Assembly (NCBI GenBank): GCA_015232405.1
Contig: JADFZS010000005.1
Span: forward strand, 1-64,000
From: Magnetococcales bacterium
GTDB taxonomy: Bacteria > Pseudomonadota > Magnetococcia > Magnetococcales > JADFYX01
DNA length: 64,000 nt
Direction: 5' to 3'
Shown: positions 31,331 through 40,615 of the stretch, piece by piece
Position numbering within the stretch: position 1 is the stretch's first letter
Layout: each line of letters opens with the position of its first letter
Made by a program: the position numbers and the translations under genes
Notes under the pieces: model-generated
Told to the model about the DNA's origin: nothing
Database searches by the model: none
The model's input: the letters and a program-made list of their open reading frames with translations, nothing else

Positions 31331-32599
31331 ATGTTAAGTCCGACCAATAAGTTAATGAAAGGTAGTTTTCTGATAGTGGGTCTGCTGCTATTTAGTGGTT
31401 CAGCTTATGGTGACGAGCTTGCTGATATCAAAGAGCAGATCCAGATATTGATGGAACGTGTTGAAGTACTTGAGCAAGAGAAGAAAGACCAACAAACCGC
31501 CGCAGTTGCAATTCCAAAAAGTGATAAAGCTAAAAACAGAGAGGTAAAATCTGGAAACACAAAGGTCAAATTATCGGTCTCTGGGTGGATGGATCGTGCT
31601 GTACTTATGGCGGATGACGGCAATGATAGCAACGGTTATTTTGTCGATGGCACCCTGCCAAGCCGGTTTCGCTTAACTGGTCGGGCAAGCAGTGCAGATG
31701 GTTGGACTATCGGTTCCAACATGGAGTGGCATTATCGTTCCAACGCTGCTTTTATCATAGACCAGTACGACCAGGATAATGGTACTTCAGATGGCTCTTT
31801 CAAAGAGCGTGTTTTAGAAGTTTTCTTTAATAATCCCAAATGGGGAAAACTATCCCTTGGTCAAGGACCAACAGCTTCCAACGGTATAGCGGAGCGGGAT
31901 CTGTCAGGTACTTTTGTTGCTGCCTATTCCGATACCCGTTTTTTAGCAGGAGGTATGAGGTTTCGCAGAGCTGATGGTTCCCTTGCCGATAGTGATACCA
32001 CCAATCCCAGGGTTAGACACTCACTTTCTAATATGGACGGCATGAGCTTGCGGGATAGGGTTCGTTATGATAGCCCAAGTTTAGCTGGCTTTAAGATCTC
32101 CTTAGGAGCAGTGCAAGGAGATGTTTATGACACCGCTCTTACTTATTCTGGGGATATGGGAGCATTCAAGGTAACAGCAGCAGCTGGTGCTTCTAGTGCC
32201 GCAATCAACTACCTGGATGGAAAAACCAAGGATTTTACACAATATGCAGGTTCCGTCTCCGTACTTTTTGACAACGGATTGAATATGACTTTAGCAGGTG
32301 GAACCCAGGAAGCTCAGAACTCCGGTCGCAATAATCCTGGATTTTATTATGCAAAACTTGGATACAAAGCAGATTTATTCCAGAAGGGAAAAACAAACCT
32401 TTCAGTGGATTACCATAGCACAGATGATCTAATGCAAAATGGCGATGCAGGTGATAGCTATGGCTTTCAGGCAGTACAAAATATGGACGACTGGGGATCA
32501 GAGCTATATCTGAGCCTTCGTAAATATCAATACAGCCAGACTGGAGTCGAATTTGATGATATCACTGGCACTCTTGTTGGAGCGAGAGTGAAATTTTAA
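31331..32599 (+). CDS. Porin-like outer membrane protein with N-terminal coiled coil
   Basis: Signal peptide, heptad segment ADIKEQIQILMERVEVLEQEKKD, then beta-rich barrel ending ..DDITGTLVGARVKF; GGGAG upstream of ATG 31331. Confidence 0.8.
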   Translation: MLSPTNKLMKGSFLIVGLLLFSGSAYGDELADIKEQIQILMERVEVLEQEKKDQQTAAVAIPKSDKAKNREVKSGNTKVKLSVSGWMDRAVLMADDGNDSNGYFVDGTLPSRFRLTGRASSADGWTIGSNMEWHYRSNAAFIIDQYDQDNGTSDGSFKERVLEVFFNNPKWGKLSLGQGPTASNGIAERDLSGTFVAAYSDTRFLAGGMRFRRADGSLADSDTTNPRVRHSLSNMDGMSLRDRVRYDSPSLAGFKISLGAVQGDVYDTALTYSGDMGAFKVTAAAGASSAAINYLDGKTKDFTQYAGSVSVLFDNGLNMTLAGGTQEAQNSGRNNPGFYYAKLGYKADLFQKGKTNLSVDYHSTDDLMQNGDAGDSYGFQAVQNMDDWGSELYLSLRKYQYSQTGVEFDDITGTLVGARVKF

Positions 32600-32631
32600 G
32601 GCTTTTTTAGTGTCAGGGTGGTAAGAGGATA

Positions 32632-32796
32632 ATGTCCAAATATATTGCTAGATTATTGAGTCTGATTATTTTAACCATGGCATTGGTCGGTTGTAGTTCT
32701 GCAAAACCATTTGCTTACGAAGATCAAGGTGAGGTTAAAGAGGGGCCAGGACTGTTTAGTGGCAAAAAAGGTGAGTTTATAATTTATAATAAATAG
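32632..32796 (+). CDS. Small lipoprotein (54 aa)
   Basis: MSKYIARLLSLIILTMALVGCSSAKPFAYEDQGEVKEGPGLFSGKKGEFIIYNK; lipobox LVGC; below ORF-track length cutoff; between porin and PstS-like genes. Confidence 0.72.
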   Translation: MSKYIARLLSLIILTMALVGCSSAKPFAYEDQGEVKEGPGLFSGKKGEFIIYNK

Positions 32797-32881
32797 CCAG
32801 CAATATGATAAGAACGGCCAGTAATTTATAAAATCTGTTTTTGCAGTTTGGATTAAAATAACTCTATTTTGGAGAGATCCC

Positions 32882-33880
32882 ATGGTTAAGCCAAAGATAT
32901 TTCGGGTCGGTTTATTGTTAATTGTACCCATGTTGTATTTGTTTGTTGGAGGAGAAGCTGGAGCAGCAGATAATCCAAAAAGTTTGGCTGGGCCAGCATT
33001 TAGTGATCCTGCTAAACTTTTTCCCATGAAACAGAAGTGGGTAAAACAACCTGTTAAATATACCGAGAAAACAGGCAAAGTTGATATTGCCCTTGATTTG
33101 AATCAGCAACTCTTTGAATTTGTAGAACCACTGGCCCGTGAATATGCGAAAAAAAATAACCTGAAAATCTCGGTAAACTTTGGTACATGCGGTACATCCT
33201 CAGCAATGTTAACTCGTAAAGCAGTTGATATTGGAGGGTTTTGTTGTCCTCCAGGAGAGGTTGACCGTCTTCCCGGTCTAAAATTTCACACTCTAGGTCT
33301 TTTACCAATGGGAATTGTAGTCCATCGGGACAACCCTGTTGATTCTATTACGTTGGATCAGGTTCAAAAGATATATCAAGGTGATATTTATCGATGGTCG
33401 AAACTCGGCGGTAAACATAAACCAATCAAGACCTTTGGAGCTACCCACTGTAAAATCAGGCCTGGTCACTGGCGACTGTTGATAGATAGCGATAATAATT
33501 TTACTCCAAGATTTAAGCCAGTTGCTTGGGGAAAAGAGAGCATTCTATCCATTATCAACAATCCACAAGCTGTTGCATGGGAGACCCTCTTATCCATAAA
33601 AAGATATGGTAAAGGTAAGGTTAAAGCCCTGAAAGTCGATGGTCGCCATCCAAGTGAGCTAAATAAATTAATTTCAGGAGAGTATCCACTATATCGTACA
33701 TTTAGTGTGACCACCTGGACAGGAAAAGATGTTGAAAATCCCCATGCGCAAAAACTTGTTGCTTATCTAATAAAGGGAATAGAGGCCAAGAGTAGCCAAA
33801 TTGGCTTGGTTTCTGCCTCCCAGCTTAGAAAAGCAGGGTGGAAATTTAAGGAGAATGAGTTGATTGGCGAGCCTCTATAA
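32882..33880 (+). CDS. PstS-like periplasmic substrate-binding protein
   Basis: Signal peptide; GTCGTSSAMLTRKAVDIGGF, GIVVHRDNPVDSITLDQVQKIYQGDIYRWSKLGG typical of PBP-like domains. Confidence 0.82.
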   Translation: MVKPKIFRVGLLLIVPMLYLFVGGEAGAADNPKSLAGPAFSDPAKLFPMKQKWVKQPVKYTEKTGKVDIALDLNQQLFEFVEPLAREYAKKNNLKISVNFGTCGTSSAMLTRKAVDIGGFCCPPGEVDRLPGLKFHTLGLLPMGIVVHRDNPVDSITLDQVQKIYQGDIYRWSKLGGKHKPIKTFGATHCKIRPGHWRLLIDSDNNFTPRFKPVAWGKESILSIINNPQAVAWETLLSIKRYGKGKVKALKVDGRHPSELNKLISGEYPLYRTFSVTTWTGKDVENPHAQKLVAYLIKGIEAKSSQIGLVSASQLRKAGWKFKENELIGEPL

Positions 33881-34007
33881 AAATTTATCTAGTGCTGGTT
33901 AGAGTTCAACTTTTATTCCTGATGGGGGTTTAACTTGAATGAGATTTTTATGTGTAATGGGTTGCTAGAAAGAACTTTTTTTGTGAAAAACTTATTGGAA
34001 GCTTCCC

Positions 34008-36563
34008 ATGGCTGAAGTCGATCCTGACAGAAAGCCATTTTTGCATAATTGGCTGCAGCATGTATCCATAACTGTGAAAATGGTTACAGTGACCATCGTT
34101 GTCGGTTTGGTGGTGTGGATTGCTGTGGATTATTTTGATTCAAAATCGGTAAGAAATGCCTTTGAGTCACAGATGGTTGATATCATGACTGAAAAAGGCA
34201 TGGACTACCGGCAAAAGTTCATCCATCACATAGCAGAAGTTACCCAGACAGCTAATCTATTGGTATCTCAAAATAGTCTGGGTAGTTATATGAAAGATCA
34301 GCCATGGAACAAGGAAGATACCATAAAAATTAATTACCACGACAGAGTACCAAATTGGTTTGGTCGCCGGGAAAACCTTCTTCTTTTTACCATCCCAAAT
34401 TATACAATTTTGTTAGATACATGGGGTAATGTGCGTGAGGTTTTTCGTCTTATCCCGGAAAAACTGCCTGACTTTTTGATCAAACCTGACCAGATATTTT
34501 TACGCTTAAGTCTCAATGAGCCATATACCACAGGCTTGAATGCAAATTTTCCTCATATCATAACAACCATTAAGGTTGTTGGTAGCAAAGGGGAAGATTT
34601 GGGGTATGTAATGCTTGCTACCCCTATTGACGAAGATTTTCTCCGGGCCTCTCTTCCTTCCACAGCAAAAGAGTTTTTGATTGGGCTTTACCGACAAAAT
34701 CCTCCAAAAATTGCTGTTAGTAGTGACGATACATTGGTTTCTGCTGGCACTGACCTTCATAGAGTAAAAGAGCGGTATTTAACAGCAGAACAGCCAGCTT
34801 TTGATTATGGTTCTTCAGAGGTCAACTATCAATTTGTCATCATGATTGCAAAAGAGAAACTAGAACCACAAACAATGGCGGTTGTAGAAAAAGCTAGAGT
34901 GCGTCGTTCTGTTATGGCTCTTCTTTTTATCAGTGCGTTTGCTGTAATTATGATCAGGATCACAAATCGTATTGCAAAATTGGATCGTTATGTAGCGGAA
35001 TTTTCTCAAAGCAAACTTAAAGCAATACCTTGGGAGCACAAGAAAGGCGACCAGTTAACCCAATTGAGAATTCGTTTCCAACGCCTTATGGAAGAGATTA
35101 CCGCTTCCTATGAAATAATTCGTAAAGAAAAATATGCCGCTGAGTCGGCTAATCGTGCCAAGAGTACTTTTTTAGCCAACATGAGCCATGAACTACGAAC
35201 TCCGCTCAACGCAATCCTCGGTTTTTCCGAATTGATGACCCGCGATACTGAAGCTACTCCCAGCCAGTTGGAGAACCTACGTATTATCAATAAAAGTGGC
35301 GAGCATCTTTTGGGTATGATCAGTGATGTGCTGGACCTCTCCAAAATAGAGGCTGGTCGTATTGAGATAACCATGGAAGCGTTTGACCTATTCAGGTTTA
35401 TGAATGATATCCATGAAATGATATTGATACAGGCAAAAAAGAAGAATATCTCTTTTGATCTAGAGTTTGCGCAAAATGTGGAACGATTTGTAAAAACTGA
35501 TGTAAATAAACTTCGCCAGATACTTATCAATCTGCTCGGTAACGCGATTAAGTTTACCGAGGAGGGGGGTGTTACTTTACGGGTTAAGACTATCAATAGT
35601 GGAGAAAACAACATTCAGTGCCATCTGCAGGTTGTCGTGGAAGATACTGGTGATGGAATATCCGCCGAACAGGTAAAGACCATTTTTACCCCTTTTGTCC
35701 AGGCAGACCATGCTCGAGACGATATTGTTGGAACCGGGTTGGGGCTATCGATATCCAGCAATTTTGCCGAAAAATTAGGTGGCAAAATAAGTGTAGAAAG
35801 TGAACTTGGAAAGGGTTCTGTTTTTATATTGGATATTCCTGTGGAGCTGGTTTCACAAGACAACTTGGTGATAGAAGAGACACAAAAAAAGCAAATAACC
35901 AAGCTGGCTTCCAATCAGCCTGAATATCGCATCTCTATAGCCGAAGACTATCCCCATAACAGAGTACTGCTGCGTGATTTGTTAACTCACGTTGGCTTTA
36001 CTGTGAAGGATGTGGAAAATGGAGAGGATTGCATATCTCTTTTTAAAACATGGAATCCCCATTTTATCTGGATGGATCTTGGCATGCCAATAGTGGATGG
36101 GTTGGAAGCCACCCGACAGATAAGGGATTTGCCAGGGGGTGATGAGGTGAAAATTGTTGCCCTTACAGCAAGTAGTGTTTTTAACGATCAACGAAGCAAT
36201 GTCATCGCTCAAGGTTGTGATGATATGCTGTACAAGCCATATAAATCGCAACAAATTTTAGAGGCAATGGCCAAGCATCTTGGGGTGAAGTTTGAGTATG
36301 GAGAGGAGGTTGCTATATCAGACGGTGGCAATAAACAACAGCCTGAACTACAAGCACAAACTATATTGAATTTACCATCCGAACTTCGGGAAGATCTCTA
36401 TAAAGGGGCGATTTCGTTAAACATAGAGAGATCATTGCAAGCAATTTCCCAAATTGGAGAGTTGGACTTGGAGCTAGGAAATTCCTTGAAAAAAATGGTA
36501 GATAATATGGAGTTTGAAGCTCTGTTGGAGCTATTGGAAGAGGTAGATGAGAAACAGAGTTGA
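34008..36563 (+). CDS. Hybrid histidine kinase with extracytoplasmic sensor domain (HisKA, HATPase, REC)
   Basis: TM-periplasmic-TM, SHELRTPLNAILG, GTGLGLSIS, FIWMDLGMPIVDG. Confidence 0.92.
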   Translation: MAEVDPDRKPFLHNWLQHVSITVKMVTVTIVVGLVVWIAVDYFDSKSVRNAFESQMVDIMTEKGMDYRQKFIHHIAEVTQTANLLVSQNSLGSYMKDQPWNKEDTIKINYHDRVPNWFGRRENLLLFTIPNYTILLDTWGNVREVFRLIPEKLPDFLIKPDQIFLRLSLNEPYTTGLNANFPHIITTIKVVGSKGEDLGYVMLATPIDEDFLRASLPSTAKEFLIGLYRQNPPKIAVSSDDTLVSAGTDLHRVKERYLTAEQPAFDYGSSEVNYQFVIMIAKEKLEPQTMAVVEKARVRRSVMALLFISAFAVIMIRITNRIAKLDRYVAEFSQSKLKAIPWEHKKGDQLTQLRIRFQRLMEEITASYEIIRKEKYAAESANRAKSTFLANMSHELRTPLNAILGFSELMTRDTEATPSQLENLRIINKSGEHLLGMISDVLDLSKIEAGRIEITMEAFDLFRFMNDIHEMILIQAKKKNISFDLEFAQNVERFVKTDVNKLRQILINLLGNAIKFTEEGGVTLRVKTINSGENNIQCHLQVVVEDTGDGISAEQVKTIFTPFVQADHARDDIVGTGLGLSISSNFAEKLGGKISVESELGKGSVFILDIPVELVSQDNLVIEETQKKQITKLASNQPEYRISIAEDYPHNRVLLRDLLTHVGFTVKDVENGEDCISLFKTWNPHFIWMDLGMPIVDGLEATRQIRDLPGGDEVKIVALTASSVFNDQRSNVIAQGCDDMLYKPYKSQQILEAMAKHLGVKFEYGEEVAISDGGNKQQPELQAQTILNLPSELREDLYKGAISLNIERSLQAISQIGELDLELGNSLKKMVDNMEFEALLELLEEVDEKQS

Positions 36564-36689
36564 TAGATGGATTTGGAAAAATGAGTGGTATTATTTTGAA
36601 TGCATAACAGTTAAAAATTAGAATAATCCTAGATTCAGCAATTTAGTATATTGAAACTGAAAATTCAAAGGTGAGGTTTTATTAAACTC

Positions 36690-37064
36690 ATGAATATCCT
36701 GATAATTGATGATGACACCAAGTTCTTGGAAATGTTGGCCTGGATGCTTGGAACAGAAGGGTTCAAGGTGACAGCTGTTTCTAATGGAGACCAGGGTATC
36801 AAGATAATCAATCAACAAGCAGTTGATCTCCTCATCACTGATATGTTGATGCCGGATAAGGAAGGGGTGGAGTTAATCCAGGAGATTAGAGGTGGGTTTC
36901 CTGACCTTCCAATAATTGCAATGTCTGGCGGTGTTAGTGGCTCTTCCACTGATACCATGTTCATGATGGCTAAACGTCTTGGAGCACAGGAGGTTCTGGC
37001 AAAACCATTTTCTAAGGATGAGGTGTTGATGGCTATACGTAAAAGCGTAGCCAATGAGCAATAA
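36690..37064 (+). CDS. Single-domain response regulator
   Basis: ILIIDDDTKF, LLITDMLMPDKEG, AMSGG, LAKPF. Confidence 0.9.
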   Translation: MNILIIDDDTKFLEMLAWMLGTEGFKVTAVSNGDQGIKIINQQAVDLLITDMLMPDKEGVELIQEIRGGFPDLPIIAMSGGVSGSSTDTMFMMAKRLGAQEVLAKPFSKDEVLMAIRKSVANEQ

Positions 37065-37104
37065 TAGGACTCATGATAAAAAATAAATTCAAAAGGAGTT
37101 CAAC

Positions 37105-37845
37105 ATGAGTGTTGATCCTGTACAGCAACTGAATCCTCTAGAGATTGAAAAAAAGGCACGACAAATTGCCCATGATCTAAATAATGTATTTGGCGTGATT
37201 ATATGCAGTTCGGAAATTGCAAAGAGTATGGTCTCAGAAGGTGAGCCTATGTTTCGCTGTGTTCAGGAGATGATGTCAGCTTGTGGGCGAGGGCAGGAAC
37301 TGACTCGATCATTAAGAGCAATTTTTGTCCCTGAACAGGAGCCTGATACGGGACAACTATTAGATGATGGTAATCAATCGTTTGATAATCAAGATCTACA
37401 AAACAGTCCAATCCTCAATGAAAATAACCCACAACCTACACAACAGTCACTTGAAGAGATCCTGATTGTCGATGATACACCTGCCAACCTCAGGTTATTG
37501 GCCAACCTGTTAACTCAAAATGGTTATCGTGTTCGTCCTGCCTCTAGTGGCAAACTAGCATTAAAATCGACATCATTTCAGGTTCCAGACCTGATCATGC
37601 TTGATATTCGCATGCCCCATATGGATGGTTATGAGGTTTGCCGTCTTTTGAAAGCAGATGAGAAAACCAAGGATATCCCAGTGATTTTTTTAAGTGCAAT
37701 GGATGACTCTGCCGACAAGGCCAAAGCTTTTGAAGCCGGAGCAGTAGATTTTATCAGTAAACCATTTCAAGCAGTTGAGATACTTGCTCGTATACGTACA
37801 CATTTAGAACTGCAATCGTTAAAAAAGCAAATTCAAAGCCAATAG
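37105..37845 (+). CDS. Orphan DHp/H-box-like domain fused to receiver domain (no ATPase)
   Basis: N-terminus IAHDLNNVFGVIICSSEIAKS resembles an HDxNN H-box; C-terminal REC LIMLDIRMPHMDGYEV, FISKPF. Confidence 0.82.
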   Translation: MSVDPVQQLNPLEIEKKARQIAHDLNNVFGVIICSSEIAKSMVSEGEPMFRCVQEMMSACGRGQELTRSLRAIFVPEQEPDTGQLLDDGNQSFDNQDLQNSPILNENNPQPTQQSLEEILIVDDTPANLRLLANLLTQNGYRVRPASSGKLALKSTSFQVPDLIMLDIRMPHMDGYEVCRLLKADEKTKDIPVIFLSAMDDSADKAKAFEAGAVDFISKPFQAVEILARIRTHLELQSLKKQIQSQ

Positions 37846-37854
37846 ATAGATTGT

Positions 37855-40257
37855 TTATGAAAATGATTTGTCCGGGAGAGTGATTTCAAACTTTGTTAAC
37901 TCATTGGGAATGGAGTAGACGGTGATATCTCCACCATGGGAGGTGATGTAGCTGTGACACATTGCTAAACCCAAGCCAGTTCCTTTACCTAATGGTTTGG
38001 TAGTATAAAAAGGTTCAAATATATGTTTGATAACATCTTGATGAATTCCGCATCCATTGTCAGAGATAATTATTTTGAATTTTTTGTTCTCATAGCTGGT
38101 GATAATTTGAATTTCCGGTTTATCCGGTGAAGCCTCTTCAATAGCATCGGCAGAGTTTATCAGTAAATTCAGTATCACCTGCTTGATTATGCCCTCAGAG
38201 CCGAGAAATGGTGATAGATTGCTGTCCAATTCTAACTGGCAATGCACATTCTTTGTCCTGCTATCCAGCTTAAAAAGGCGAACTGCAATTCTTATAATAT
38301 CGTTTATAGACAGGGGGGTCATCTCATCTAATTGTTGGGGAGATGAAACTTCTCTAACATCATCAAGGATCAAGCTTATTCGGTTGACGCTATCCATAAC
38401 CAAGTTCAGGGTATCAATATCCGCATTGTCCAATTTGCTGTCTGAGTCGTTCATATGTTCTATGAGGCCGGAAATCGCTGATAGTGGATTGGCAATTTCA
38501 TGAGCAATCCCAGCAGCCAATGTTCCAAGTGAGGCCATCTTTTCCTGTTGAAAGGCATACTGTCTAGTCTCTTGCAACTCTTTTTCGGTGTTTTTTCGTA
38601 CAGTTATGTCACGTAACAGAGCGATGAACATTGGTGTCGGTGTACCCAGTATACAGTTGACAGTCAATTCCAAGACAAAATCATCACCGTTTCTTTTTTT
38701 AGCAATAATTTCCCGGTTGAAAAACATCGCTTCCCTGTCAGCGTCACACTTAATGCTGCCATTTTGTAATTGTAGGCTGGTTAAATATTTTTTTATATAT
38801 TCATCATGTACGCTGTTATGGGGGTGGGGGACCAATATTTTGATATTTCTACCGATAAGGCTTGCTGTGGAATAGCCAAACATATCTTCCACTGCCGGGT
38901 TGGCGTGAAGAATTATACCTTTCTTGTCAGCTAGTAGGATTCCTTCACCGACATTTTCCATAATGCTTCTTAGCCGGGATTCGCTCTCCTGTAAAGCCTG
39001 ACGGGCTTTTTTTTGTAAGGTAATGTCCTCTTTGACGGCAATAAAATGTGAAATATTGCCGCTCTTATCCCGTACAGGGGTGATAGTAGAGTCATCATAA
39101 TACAAAGTGCCATCCTTACGCTGGTTGGTAATCTCTCCTCGCCACACCCGACCAGCTAAGATGGTTTGCCATAACTCTTTAAAATAATCTTCATCATGTA
39201 GTCCAGAACTAAGAATCTTGATGTTTTGTCCAATAATCTCCATTTTCACATAGCCTGAAATTCGAGAAAAGGCTGGGTTTGCCCATAGTATGATGCCATC
39301 CTTATCAGTAATTACAATGCTGTTGTCAGATGCCTCCATTGCAGTGGTCTGCAGCTTTAATTGTGATGTGGCCAGCTCTATCTGTCTTTGTAAGATAGCT
39401 GGTTGCCTCACAAGAAAATAGACCAGAATTCCCAAAGAGATAGACAGAAGCCCTGCGGAAAGGTAAAACCATTTTTGTCCTTCCCAAGATGTTGGCCAAC
39501 CATTGATGGGAGTTGCAGCAATCTGCCAAGTGCCATTTGGCAGTGTTACATCTAGTAGAACAGGGTTGTTGTTAAAAAGTGTCTTCTTGCCATAAAACAC
39601 CTCACCATTTGCACCCAAGCCATCCTTACCTCTGATGGCAATACTGATATCTCTAGCAGAATCAGCCAACCCGCTTTCTATCAACAGCTGCTCTAAGTCG
39701 ATTAAAATAATGGAGAGTCCCCAGAATTTATCTTTACTATCAATATCCTTCTTAGGTATAGACTCAATAAACACTGGTAAGCGACCAATTAGAGCTACAC
39801 CTCCCTGCCGTAACTGAACAGGGCCAGCAATAATGAATCTTTTTTCATCGATTGCTCTTTGCACAGCATCGCGGCGTAAAGGATCGGCTAAAAGATTATG
39901 GTTTTTGGCGGCTTCATTTCCTTTTAGGGGTGAAATATAGGTGACAACTGCATTGGGAGCTAATTGCAAACTGCGTATGCCATTTAATCCACCTTTAAGG
40001 TTGCTGGTGAACTGTTCAAATTCATTAAAGGTAAAGTTTATTTTTGTTTTGGCAAATGCTGCTAATCCACGTACCAGATGTAAACGGGCATTCAGAGAAC
40101 TTTCAAGTTTCGCCCTTATGGCAACCGTTCTGTCGTGGGTAACTGTCCTGCTGAGGCTTCTATTTTTCTCAATTCCTACCTCGTCGACAAACCAAGCACC
40201 AGTCAGCACAACAGTAAAAACCAGAAACCCTAATACCATATGAACGATATTTTGCAT
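37855..40257 (-). CDS. CHASE-like / double PAS histidine kinase
   Basis: Periplasmic CHASE-like region (GIRSLQLAPNAVVTYISPLKGNEAAKNHNLLADPLRRDAV), two [27 protein letters not shown] opens at 40296; ATG 40257 precedes the TM helix. Confidence 0.9.
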   Translation of the reverse strand: MQNIVHMVLGFLVFTVVLTGAWFVDEVGIEKNRSLSRTVTHDRTVAIRAKLESSLNARLHLVRGLAAFAKTKINFTFNEFEQFTSNLKGGLNGIRSLQLAPNAVVTYISPLKGNEAAKNHNLLADPLRRDAVQRAIDEKRFIIAGPVQLRQGGVALIGRLPVFIESIPKKDIDSKDKFWGLSIILIDLEQLLIESGLADSARDISIAIRGKDGLGANGEVFYGKKTLFNNNPVLLDVTLPNGTWQIAATPINGWPTSWEGQKWFYLSAGLLSISLGILVYFLVRQPAILQRQIELATSQLKLQTTAMEASDNSIVITDKDGIILWANPAFSRISGYVKMEIIGQNIKILSSGLHDEDYFKELWQTILAGRVWRGEITNQRKDGTLYYDDSTITPVRDKSGNISHFIAVKEDITLQKKARQALQESESRLRSIMENVGEGILLADKKGIILHANPAVEDMFGYSTASLIGRNIKILVPHPHNSVHDEYIKKYLTSLQLQNGSIKCDADREAMFFNREIIAKKRNGDDFVLELTVNCILGTPTPMFIALLRDITVRKNTEKELQETRQYAFQQEKMASLGTLAAGIAHEIANPLSAISGLIEHMNDSDSKLDNADIDTLNLVMDSVNRISLILDDVREVSSPQQLDEMTPLSINDIIRIAVRLFKLDSRTKNVHCQLELDSNLSPFLGSEGIIKQVILNLLINSADAIEEASPDKPEIQIITSYENKKFKIIISDNGCGIHQDVIKHIFEPFYTTKPLGKGTGLGLAMCHSYITSHGGDITVYSIPNELTKFEITLPDKSFS

Positions 40258-40615
40258 ATAAAATACACTCCAATTTCTACCAATAGCCAATGCCAATCAT
40301 ATGGAAGCCATAACAAAATATTTGAAATATATATTTCAAAATTATCTCATTAAGGCTACTTATACTGACTGAAAAATAAAAAAAAATCCATCATCATCTG
40401 ATCTGGATATTCATTTATATGGATATATTTTATATAAGTTCAGGGAGAGTGTTTAAAACGTTGTTCTTTAATTGTTGGGATTCTGCAAGATAGCGGGCAA
40501 TTTGTTGAAATATTTGCTCTGACCACCGCCGGCTACCTCTTGAATGTGGCAATCAATATTTGCATTCATGGAGTAGCAATAAAATAAAGCGCTTTATATA
40601 CTTGATATTTGTCTG

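Noticed and set aside
32671-33078. 135-aa minus-strand ORF overlapping the small lipoprotein and PstS-like gene starts
   Set aside because: Overlaps two better-supported genes on the plus strand and shows no known motif.
35108-35614. 168-aa minus-strand ORF opposite the 34008 hybrid kinase
   Set aside because: Shadow of HisKA/HATPase coding sequence, Ser/Ile-rich composition typical of antisense frames.
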